The notes below the pieces were generated by a model, which worked only from the letters and a program-made list of their open reading frames with translations, made no database searches and was not told the DNA's origin. From positions 17,258 through 75,101 of the forward strand of contig NZ_FOIF01000006.1 in the NCBI RefSeq assembly GCF_900111575.1: 57,844 bases of DNA. Direction: 5' to 3'. How positions within the stretch are numbered: position 1 is the stretch's first letter; each line of letters starts with the position of its first letter. Positions 31,658-38,601 of the stretch are shown here, piece by piece. The DNA is from Anaerobranca gottschalkii DSM 13577 (GTDB taxonomy: Bacteria; Bacillota; Proteinivoracia; Proteinivoracales; Proteinivoracaceae). The position numbers and the translations under genes are program-made.

Positions 31658-33487
31658 ATGTCTAAAACAGAAAAAAACATCGAACAAAAGGCCCATAAGC
31701 GGTTGGCTATGTTTTCCTTTCTTTTTGGAGGGAAAAGTAAACTATCTATTTTAGAAGAGGAGCATATTGAAAGTCCAACTAGAACAATTATAAAAAACTT
31801 TGTTAGTAATAAAATGGGGATGACTGCTTTAATTATTTTTTTGAGTATTTTCTTAATAGTATCTATAGGACCTATTTTCATGCCTTTAGACTTATCTTTT
31901 TCAGATGCTAGTCAAATTGATACCCCCCCTGGTTTTGATATGATGAAGGTTCCTAGGGAACTCCAGGGAAATGTTAAACAAATTTCTGTAGGGCCTACTT
32001 ATTCTATAGGTTTATCCAATGATGGTCAAGTCTATGTTTGGGGCAAGAGTAGAAGGACTAGAACTAATGACTTGAAAAATATCCCTGAGAACATGGGACG
32101 GGTAGTTCAAGTAGCAGCAGGTTTTGATCACGCTTTAGCATTAAATGAACAAGGGAAGCTATTTGCTTGGGGTAGTAACCGTCATGGCCAAACGAATATT
32201 CCTGCAGAAGTCCAAAATTTAACTAATATTAAAGCTATTTATGCCGGATATTTATCATCATTAGTTTTAACTGAAGATGGTCATTTGTATTACTTTGGAA
32301 ATACAATGCTCAATGATTATAATGAGTTTCATCCTTATCAAGGGCAAATTAAAAAAGTAGCTTTATCTGAAAATCATTTTATAGCTTTGACCTTTGATGG
32401 GGAAGTGGTATTTTTAGGAAACCAACGGGCTTCTTATGCCAATATTCCACAAAATATGGGGAATGTAATAGATATAGCTTCTACATCTTTGACCTTTGCT
32501 GCTTTAAATGACAAAGGGGATGTTTTTATTTGGGGTAATCCCTCTGGGGCTAGAGGTGAAAGGGAGATCCCTGAAACTGAAAATAAAATTGTAGAAATTT
32601 ATGGTGGGAGACATCATTATGTTGCTAAAACCGATAAGGGAGAGCTGTTAAGTTGGGGACTTGACAATTACGGACAAGCCTCTATCCCAAGAAGGGTACA
32701 AAATGCTGAAATAGCTACTGTATATAATGGTTTTTACCAAAATTATGCTGTGACTAAAGATGGTAGAGTATTGACTTGGGGATTAAAAGGTTATCTTTTA
32801 GGTTCCGATGAATTAGGAAGAGATCTTTTCCAACGTATATTAAATGGTGGAAGGTTGAGTATGACAATAGGTGGAGTTGCAGTATTGATTTCCACTTTCA
32901 TAGCTATTGTTATTGGTGGTGTCTCCGGATACTTCGGTGGTAGAGTCGATATAATTTTACAAAGGATATCAGAAATGGTAGCATCATTGCCATTCCTTCC
33001 CTTAGCTATGATTTTGTCTGCTTTAATAGGTAATATGCTTACAACAACCCAAAGGGTATATTTGATAATGGTCATATTAGGACTTTTATCATGGCCTGGG
33101 CTATACCGTTTAATTAGGGCTCAAGTTCTTTCAATCCGTGAACAAGAATATGTTACTGCAGCAAAGGTATTGGGAGTTAAACAAAGTAGTATTATTTTTA
33201 AACACATTATTCCCAATGTTATTTCAGTTATTATCGTTTCCGCTACTTTATCCTTTGGTGGTAGTATGATAACTGAGGCTAGTTTGTCCTTTTTAGGTTT
33301 TGGAGTACAACCACCCTATCCTACTTGGGGTAATATGCTAAATAGTGCGAGAAACAGTGTTGTAATTCAAAATTTCTGGTGGAGATGGGTCTTTCCATCA
33401 ATAGTTCTATCTGTTTGTGTAATTTGTATTAATATAATCGGTGAAGCATTAAGAGCTGCTATAGACCCGAAATCTCAAGAACGTTAG
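31658..33487 (+). CDS. ABC permease, OppC/DppC type, with an inserted RCC1-like propeller
   Basis: Second membrane subunit, 609 residues, about twice the family's usual length of roughly 300. The N-terminus (1-75) has the first helix, and from residue 381 the usual sequence resumes (GSDELGRDLFQRIL, five more helices, EAA loop REQEYVTAAKVLGVK). Between them, residues 105-378 (31970-32791) form seven repeats of about 40 residues with RCC1 features: hhxhxxGxxxxhhLxxDGxhhhWG, such as QVAAGFDHALALNEQGKLFAWG. RCC1 proteins are seven-bladed propellers, so this looks like a complete one. It lies in the first outside loop. No frameshift is present. The propeller may bind the ligand, the binding protein or the cell wall; this is inference. 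Confidence 0.9.
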   Translation: MSKTEKNIEQKAHKRLAMFSFLFGGKSKLSILEEEHIESPTRTIIKNFVSNKMGMTALIIFLSIFLIVSIGPIFMPLDLSFSDASQIDTPPGFDMMKVPRELQGNVKQISVGPTYSIGLSNDGQVYVWGKSRRTRTNDLKNIPENMGRVVQVAAGFDHALALNEQGKLFAWGSNRHGQTNIPAEVQNLTNIKAIYAGYLSSLVLTEDGHLYYFGNTMLNDYNEFHPYQGQIKKVALSENHFIALTFDGEVVFLGNQRASYANIPQNMGNVIDIASTSLTFAALNDKGDVFIWGNPSGARGEREIPETENKIVEIYGGRHHYVAKTDKGELLSWGLDNYGQASIPRRVQNAEIATVYNGFYQNYAVTKDGRVLTWGLKGYLLGSDELGRDLFQRILNGGRLSMTIGGVAVLISTFIAIVIGGVSGYFGGRVDIILQRISEMVASLPFLPLAMILSALIGNMLTTTQRVYLIMVILGLLSWPGLYRLIRAQVLSIREQEYVTAAKVLGVKQSSIIFKHIIPNVISVIIVSATLSFGGSMITEASLSFLGFGVQPPYPTWGNMLNSARNSVVIQNFWWRWVFPSIVLSVCVICINIIGEALRAAIDPKSQER

Positions 33488-33498
33488 GGGGATAAATA

Positions 33499-34491
33499 AT
33501 GGCATTATTAGAATTGAAAAATTTACACACATACTTCAAAACCAAAAAAGGAATTATAAAAGCGGTAAATGGTGTCAGTTATTCAGTTGAAGCAGGGAGG
33601 ACCCTTGGGATAGTAGGGGAAAGTGGTAGTGGAAAAAGTGTATCAGCTATGAGTATCTTAAAATTATTAGACGGCAATGGTTATATAGCTGATGGTGAAA
33701 TACTCTTTAATGGAGAAAATTTGGTAGATATCCCTGTAAGTCAGATGACTAGAATTAGGGGAAATGAAATATCAGTAATATTTCAAGAACCAATGACATC
33801 ATTAAACCCTGTATTTTCTGTAGAAAGGCAGTTATCAGAACCTTTCATTATTCATCAGGGAATGAGTAAAAAAGAGGCAGCAGAAAAAGTGGTAGAAATG
33901 CTAGCATTAGTTAAAATTCCTAATCCAGAAACTGTTGCCAAACAATACCCCCACCAGCTTTCCGGTGGAATGAGACAGAGGGTAATGATTGCTATGGCTT
34001 TAGCATGTCGACCTAGGGTGTTGATTGCTGATGAGCCTACAACGGCATTAGATGTTACTATTCAAGCTCAAATCCTTAAATTGATGAACGAACTTAAAAG
34101 TACAGTTGGAACATCGATATTATTTATTACCCATGACTTAGGTGTAATAAATGAGATGGCCGATGATGTTGCTGTTATGTATTGTGGTCAGGTTGTGGAA
34201 AAAGCCACTGCTAGAACCATTTTTGGAAAGGATAGTAAATACTCCCATCCTTACACAGAAGGTCTTATGACTTCTATACCTAGACTAGATACCCCAAAAG
34301 GAACAAGGTTAGAAGCTATTCCTGGAGCTGTTCCCCATCCCTTAAATTTACCTAAAGGTTGTAAATTTGCCCCTAGATGCAAATATGCTACAGATAAATG
34401 TAGGGAACATGAACCCCAATTACTTGAAGTGGAGCCAGGGCATCAAGTTCGTTGCTTCTATCCAGTGAAAGGAGTAAGACAAAATGGCTAA
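33499..34491 (+). CDS. ABC transporter ATPase, OppD/DppD type
   Basis: First nucleotide-binding subunit, 330 residues, normal for the family. Walker A GESGSGKS at about 39-46, signature LSGGMRQRV, Walker B LIADEPTTALD, and the H-loop ITHDLGV are all intact. The C-terminal cysteine-rich extension GCKFAPRCKYATDKC fits the peptide-importer family, where it can bind an iron-sulfur cluster. It overlaps the next ATPase gene by 8 bases. Confidence 0.95.
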   Translation: MALLELKNLHTYFKTKKGIIKAVNGVSYSVEAGRTLGIVGESGSGKSVSAMSILKLLDGNGYIADGEILFNGENLVDIPVSQMTRIRGNEISVIFQEPMTSLNPVFSVERQLSEPFIIHQGMSKKEAAEKVVEMLALVKIPNPETVAKQYPHQLSGGMRQRVMIAMALACRPRVLIADEPTTALDVTIQAQILKLMNELKSTVGTSILFITHDLGVINEMADDVAVMYCGQVVEKATARTIFGKDSKYSHPYTEGLMTSIPRLDTPKGTRLEAIPGAVPHPLNLPKGCKFAPRCKYATDKCREHEPQLLEVEPGHQVRCFYPVKGVRQNG

Positions 34492-36040
34492 GATACAAAA
34501 TGGTAAAAAGGTCTTAATCCGTATTGAAAACTTAAAACAATACTTTCCATTAAAAAAGAAATCAATTTTTGCAGAACAGTTATATGTAAGGGCAAATGAT
34601 GATGTTTCTTTAGATATTTACGAAGGTGAAACTTTAGGGCTAGTAGGGGAAAGTGGTTGTGGTAAATCGACCCTAGGTAGGACGTTATTACAACTTTATA
34701 ATCAGACCGATGGTAGAACAATTTATTATGGTAGAGAATTAGATGAAATTGCTCCCCAGTATGTAGTTAAGACTTTGAAAAATTTAGAAAAAATTCGGGA
34801 AAAGTATAAAGAAGCTAAAAAAGTTGAAGAAGAGGCAAGGAAAGCCTATGAAAAAGCGGCAGAAGGTGAGGAGAAATACAAAGCTATTAACAAACTGAGG
34901 GCTGCAGAGAAAGTTAGTAAAGATTATTTCTTAGATATGGTACAGCTTATAGGTGGATTTTATTTAGCTGAAGATTTAAAACCAGTAGCGGATATCCTAT
35001 TAAAAGAGCATAATGCAGCTATTAAGGTAAGAAGAATTAAGAATAAAATTCAAGATTATCAATTAAAATTAGATAATAAAGTAGCTAAGTTGAGGGATAA
35101 AGGAAACAGTGAAAAAGAAATAGAAGAAAAAGTAAAAACCTTGAAGGAAAAAATAGCTGAACAAAAGGCTGCTTTAAAAGAAGCAGAGAAGAAGCTAGAA
35201 GAAATATTGGCTACTATAGAAAAAATGTTAGACCCATATAGGGATCATCCTGATTTTGAAAGATTAGAATCTTATAGAGATAAAGGGATAGACTTAGCTA
35301 AGCTTACCGTAGATGAAATGAGGATAGTAAGAAAAGATTTACAATTAATTTTCCAAGACCCTTATTCATCTTTAAATCCGAAGATGACAGTTGGTCAAAT
35401 TATTTCCGAAGGGTTGTTTGCCCATAAGATGTTTTCTCCAAATGATCCCAAATTACAAGATTACGTTTTAGATGTTATGGATAAGTGTGGGTTACAAAAT
35501 TACTTTGTTCACCGTTATCCCCATCAGTTCTCTGGTGGTCAAAGGCAGCGGATAGGTATTGCCCGTTCAGTTGCTCTAAAACCTAAATTTATTGTCTGTG
35601 ATGAAGCGGTTTCTGCACTAGATGTTTCTATTCAATCACAAATTCTTAACTTATTACAAGACCTTAAAGAGCAAGAAAAATTAACGTATCTATTTATATC
35701 CCATGACTTATCAGTTATTAAACATATTAGTGATAGGGTAGCAGTAATGTATTTAGGTAATGTAGTGGAGTTAGCAGAAACAGAAGAATTGTATCAGAGG
35801 CCAATGCATCCATATACTGAGGCATTGTTAATGGCAATACCTACTACTGATATCGATGTAGATAAAAAAGAAGTTTATGTATTAGAAGGAGATATACCAA
35901 GTCCTATTCGCCCGCCAGCAGGCTGTAAATTCCACACCCGCTGTCGCTATGCAACGGAAATTTGTAAGAATGTACCACCAAAACTTGAAGAAGCTTCACC
36001 TGGACACTTTGTAGCTTGTCACCATAAACTAAATCAATAA
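34484..36040 (+). CDS. ABC transporter ATPase, OppF/DppF type, with coiled-coil insertion
   Basis: Second nucleotide-binding subunit, 518 residues instead of about 320. Walker A GESGCGKS (55-62), signature FSGGQRQRI, Walker B FIVCDEAVSALD and the C-terminal cysteine motif are normal. Between Walker A and the Q-loop (LIFQDPYSSLNP, 288-299) is an extra segment of about 190 residues (86-275, DNA 34739-35308) that is rich in Lys, Glu and Ala and shows heptad patterns in two arms, as in a coiled-coil hairpin. It would project from the ATPase core into the cytoplasm. The start ATG overlaps the previous gene, with AAAGGAG upstream. Confidence 0.92.
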   Translation: MAKIQNGKKVLIRIENLKQYFPLKKKSIFAEQLYVRANDDVSLDIYEGETLGLVGESGCGKSTLGRTLLQLYNQTDGRTIYYGRELDEIAPQYVVKTLKNLEKIREKYKEAKKVEEEARKAYEKAAEGEEKYKAINKLRAAEKVSKDYFLDMVQLIGGFYLAEDLKPVADILLKEHNAAIKVRRIKNKIQDYQLKLDNKVAKLRDKGNSEKEIEEKVKTLKEKIAEQKAALKEAEKKLEEILATIEKMLDPYRDHPDFERLESYRDKGIDLAKLTVDEMRIVRKDLQLIFQDPYSSLNPKMTVGQIISEGLFAHKMFSPNDPKLQDYVLDVMDKCGLQNYFVHRYPHQFSGGQRQRIGIARSVALKPKFIVCDEAVSALDVSIQSQILNLLQDLKEQEKLTYLFISHDLSVIKHISDRVAVMYLGNVVELAETEELYQRPMHPYTEALLMAIPTTDIDVDKKEVYVLEGDIPSPIRPPAGCKFHTRCRYATEICKNVPPKLEEASPGHFVACHHKLNQ

Positions 36041-36054
36041 AGGAATGAAATGAC

Positions 36055-36267
36055 GTGTTATATCAAAGGGAGAAAATAGAAAAAATCTTACAAATTAAAA
36101 AAGAAAAGGCTGAAGCAATTAAGAAAAGTAGAGGTTATAGTGAAGATTATGATGAAAAATTAACCTTTGATGATATCTTGGCTATTATAATTTCAGCAAC
36201 AATTGTATTTGGACCTATCTTTTTAGTCTTAGGGATAATATTATACTTATTAATAAGAACATGGTAG
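36055..36267 (+). CDS. Small single-span membrane protein
   Basis: Protein of 70 residues: a charged, helical N-terminal half and one hydrophobic segment near the C-terminus (about 43-66, LAIIISATIVFGPIFLVLGI). The GTG start lies about 10 bases after AAAGGA and 14 bases after the transporter ATPase, and a terminator follows, so it is the last gene of the transporter operon. No family is recognised. It may be an accessory subunit, but nothing in the sequence proves it. Confidence 0.6.
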   Translation: MLYQREKIEKILQIKKEKAEAIKKSRGYSEDYDEKLTFDDILAIIISATIVFGPIFLVLGIILYLLIRTW

Positions 36268-36272
36268 AAAAT

Positions 36273-36300
36273 TTGCGGGGTAACTTTATCCCGCAATTTT
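36273..36300 (+). terminator. Terminator after the transporter operon
   Basis: TTGCGGG and CCCGCAA pair around GTAACTTTAT, followed by TTTTAATT. Confidence 0.85.
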
Positions 36301-36313
36301 AATTAAAATTCAA

Positions 36314-36343
36314 TTGACATAATACAAATAAATGGTATATAAT
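36314..36343 (+). promoter_or_regulatory. tRNA-Leu promoter
   Basis: TTGACA (36314-36319), 18 bases, TATAAT (36338-36343). The tRNA starts 12 bases after the -10 box. Confidence 0.8.
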
Positions 36344-36354
36344 AATAAAGGAAT

Positions 36355-36439
36355 GCGAGAGTGCTGGAACTGGCAGACAGGCACGTTTGAGGGGCGTGTG
36401 GTCAATACCGTACGGGTTCAAGTCCCGTCTCTCGCACCA
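36355..36439 (+). tRNA. tRNA-Leu (GAG)
   Basis: Acceptor GCGAGAG/CTCTCGC, anticodon loop TTGAGGG with anticodon GAG, long variable arm, T-arm GGGTTCAAGTCCC, encoded CCA. Confidence 0.95.
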
Positions 36440-36463
36440 AAATTTATTTTTTATAAAAAAGTG

Positions 36464-36492
36464 TTGACAACACATAAAATAAATGATAGAAT
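36464..36492 (+). promoter_or_regulatory. Stable-RNA promoter with GTCG start motif
   Basis: TTGACA (36464-36469), 17 bases, TAGAAT (36487-36492), then GTCG at 36500-36503 where transcription should begin. Downstream at 36528-36557 are three tandem copies of ATGAAAG(C/T)AA. Confidence 0.8.
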
Positions 36493-36581
36493 AAATCTTG
36501 TCGTTGTGACAGAGCACCACAAATTAGATGAAAGCAAATGAAAGTAAATGAAAGTAAAAAAATTAAAAATAAAATAAAGTA

Positions 36582-36610
36582 TTGACAAAACAAAATAAAC
36601 GAGTTATAAT
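36582..36610 (+). promoter_or_regulatory. Promoter of the main tRNA cluster
   Basis: TTGACA (36582-36587), 17 bases, TATAAT (36605-36610), then GTCG at 36618-36621. Perfect consensus boxes; it should drive the following five or six tRNAs strongly. Confidence 0.9.
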
Positions 36611-36636
36611 AATAAATGTCGCTGAGATGAAGAGTT

Positions 36637-36713
36637 GGAGCTGTGGTGTAGAGGCCTAACATGCCTGCCTGTCACGCAGGAGATCGCGGGTTCGAATCCC
36701 GTCAGCTCCGCCA
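36637..36713 (+). tRNA. tRNA-Asp (GTC)
   Basis: Acceptor GGAGCTG/CAGCTCC, anticodon loop CTGTCAC with anticodon GTC, T-arm GGGTTCGAATCCC, discriminator G, encoded CCA. Confidence 0.97.
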
Positions 36714-36726
36714 GTAAAGTATATGT

Positions 36727-36802
<76 letters not shown>

Positions 36803-36812
36803 TTTAAAACAT

Positions 36813-36887
36813 GCGGAAGTGGCTCAGTGGTAGAGCATCGCCTTGCCAAGGCGAGGGTCGCGGGTTCAAATCCCGTCTTCCGCTCCA
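36813..36887 (+). tRNA. tRNA-Gly (GCC)
   Basis: Acceptor GCGGAAG/CTTCCGC, anticodon loop TTGCCAA with anticodon GCC, T-arm GGGTTCAAATCCC, encoded CCA. Confidence 0.97.
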
Positions 36888-36897
36888 ATAAAAGTCT

Positions 36898-36972
36898 GGC
36901 GGCATAGCCAAGTGGTAAGGCAGAGGACTGCAAATCCTTTATTCCCCAGTTCAAATCTGGGTGCCGCCTCCA
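36898..36972 (+). tRNA. tRNA-Cys (GCA)
   Basis: Acceptor GGCGGCA/TGCCGCC, anticodon loop CTGCAAA with anticodon GCA, T-arm CCAGTTCAAATCTGG, encoded CCA. Confidence 0.97.
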
Positions 36973-36993
36973 AGATCTTACCAAATACACCCT

Positions 36994-37082
36994 GCCGGGG
37001 TGGCGGAATAGGCAGACGCAAGGGACTTAAAATCCCTCGGGCTTTACGGCCCGTACCGGTTCGACTCCGGTCCTCGGCACCA
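36994..37082 (+). tRNA. tRNA-Leu (TAA)
   Basis: Acceptor GCCGGGG/CCTCGGC, anticodon loop CTTAAAA with anticodon TAA, long variable arm GGGCTTTACGGCCC, T-arm CCGGTTCGACTCCGG, encoded CCA. Confidence 0.97.
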
Positions 37083-37093
37083 ACTAAAAATTA

Positions 37094-37121
37094 ACACCTG
37101 AGACAAAGTTCTCAGGTTTTG
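37094..37121 (+). terminator. Hairpin between tRNA-Leu and tRNA-Val
   Basis: ACCTGAGA and TCTCAGGT pair around CAAAGT, followed by TTTTG. The T-run is short; it may be a weak terminator or a processing site, since the tRNA-Val gene starts only 14 bases later. Confidence 0.65.
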
Positions 37122-37134
37122 TTATACTAAAAAT

Positions 37135-37209
37135 GGGTTCGTAACTCAGGGGGAGAGTGCTACCTTGACAGGGTAGAAGTCGCGCGTTCGATCCGCGCCG
37201 AACCCACCA
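37135..37209 (+). tRNA. tRNA-Val (GAC)
   Basis: Acceptor GGGTTCG/CGAACCC, anticodon loop TTGACAG with anticodon GAC, T-arm CGCGTTCGATCCGCG, encoded CCA. Confidence 0.96.
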
Positions 37210-37220
37210 TAAATGATAAT

Positions 37221-37251
37221 AAACAGCTAAAAGGCTGTTTTTCCTTTTTTT
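37221..37251 (+). terminator. Terminator of the tRNA cluster
   Basis: AAACAGC and GCTGTTT pair around TAAAAG, followed by TTCCTTTTTTT. Confidence 0.8.
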
Positions 37252-37397
37252 AAGAAGTTTTCTAGTCCTTTGATGATGCCAGAGTTTTGGAAAGAAAGTT
37301 AAAATTTCAATTATTTTTATTGACAATTTAACTGTATATAACAACTTCACCCCTCATATACTAAATTTAGGTAGATTATCTTAAGGGGGGAAGAAAT

Positions 37398-38282
37398 ATG
37401 AAAAGTCTTACGATAGGTACTAAAAGATATCTAGAACAATTTAGATATTGTTTAGAAGATAAACTAGAACCTTTACGGCAACTAGGGATGGAAATTAACT
37501 TAACAGAAGAATCTAAAGGTAACATAACTTTTTTGGGATGTTCAATTCATAATACCACCATTAGTAATCATGATTATGAAAAAATTGCAGTTAAACAAAT
37601 AGCCTTTGCTTTAGCAACATACATAGTAGATGTTTTGGAAAAACCTTTATTAGAAAAAAATATTAAAAACTTTTACCCTACTTTATCGGAAAAAGAACAA
37701 AATAAATTGTATATAAAGTCATTAGAAATTATAAAACAAAAGAATAAGGTTTTTAAAAGAGATGAAACAATAAAAGCTGATATTGCAGAAAAACTTATAG
37801 AATATTTCGAGAAACAATGGCAAATCAATATTGAAGGTTTTATTAGGTTTAGACTACAAGATTATATGGATAGTTTATTAGAAATAATTCAAGAGGCTCA
37901 AGAAGAGCTGAATATAGAAAAAGAGTATAATGACTTTATTAAATTACTTAGGTATTTTGTGGATATCCAAGAACCTAAAGTAAATGAAGCCCATTTATTA
38001 AAAAAGGGTGGTAAATATTTAATTTTAGGAGATAATCATGAAATAATAACAGAGGAAAATTATGGTGATGTAAATGGTTGTGATGGAATTATAAGTTGTT
38101 TAGTAACCTATGCTCCTCAAAAAATAGTTATCCATATAAAAGATTTTTATTTTGATGATGAAGTGTTAACAACTGTAAATAGTATCTTTGATGAGAAAGT
38201 TGTTTTATGTTTAGGTTGTAATCACTGTGCTGACCCTGTAGATACAATGGAAAAAAGTAATGAAGAAATAAAAACAACTTGA
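37398..38282 (+). CDS. ytxC: Putative sporulation protein YtxC
   Basis: Protein of 294 residues that fits the YtxC family, found near thrS in spore-forming Firmicutes, as here. The N-terminal part is mixed, the middle is long and helical (KKIDSLLEIIQEAQEELNIE-type charge pattern), and the C-terminal region has a CLGCNHCAD motif with three cysteines. No catalytic domain is seen and no membrane segment is present. The ATG follows GGGGGGAAGA. Its stop codon overlaps the -35 box of the thrS promoter. The function is unknown beyond the family name. Confidence 0.8.
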   Translation: MKSLTIGTKRYLEQFRYCLEDKLEPLRQLGMEINLTEESKGNITFLGCSIHNTTISNHDYEKIAVKQIAFALATYIVDVLEKPLLEKNIKNFYPTLSEKEQNKLYIKSLEIIKQKNKVFKRDETIKADIAEKLIEYFEKQWQINIEGFIRFRLQDYMDSLLEIIQEAQEELNIEKEYNDFIKLLRYFVDIQEPKVNEAHLLKKGGKYLILGDNHEIITEENYGDVNGCDGIISCLVTYAPQKIVIHIKDFYFDDEVLTTVNSIFDEKVVLCLGCNHCADPVDTMEKSNEEIKTT

Positions 38283-38307
38283 CTTTTAGAATAAATAACA
38301 ATATAAT
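38279..38307 (+). promoter_or_regulatory. thrS promoter
   Basis: TTGACT (38279-38284), 17 bases, TATAAT (38302-38307). The -35 overlaps the ytxC stop codon. Confidence 0.85.
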
Positions 38308-38337
38308 ATTTTCAAAAAATATTGCTTAAAAATTATG

Positions 38338-38550
38338 AAGGGGAAAAGTACTTTGTGGAACTTTTCAGAGAGGGTATACCGTGGCTGAAAGTATACCTAA
38401 AGGGAAACTTAGGAAAAACCACCCTGGAGTTGAAGGCGATGAGCCTTTTCGGTTAATAGCCGTTATCCTATTTAAAGTGGAAGGATAGTATCCTTCAACT
38501 AGGGTGGAACCGCGGTGTATAATCGTCCCTTTTTCAAGGGACGATTTTTT
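38338..38550 (+). promoter_or_regulatory. T-box riboswitch controlling thrS (Thr)
   Basis: tRNA-sensing leader. The T-box core AGGGTGGAACCGCGG is at 38501-38515. Stem I is at about 38338-38440, with the likely specifier ACC (38418-38420) followed by A, matching tRNA-Thr(GGU). The terminator stem ATCGTCCCTT/AAGGGACGAT with a T-run spans 38522-38550. Uncharged tRNA-Thr should favour the antiterminator and switch on thrS. Confidence 0.95.
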
Positions 38551-38601
38551 ATACATACTAGAAAAAAGATTTTGTTATTTTAGAAAGGAGTTGAGGTTTA
38601 A

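Noticed and set aside
31658-33487. Propeller permease as two genes joined by a sequencing error
   Set aside because: The frame is continuous, both permease halves are needed for one normal OppC, and no start, stop or ribosome site lies at the borders of the insert.
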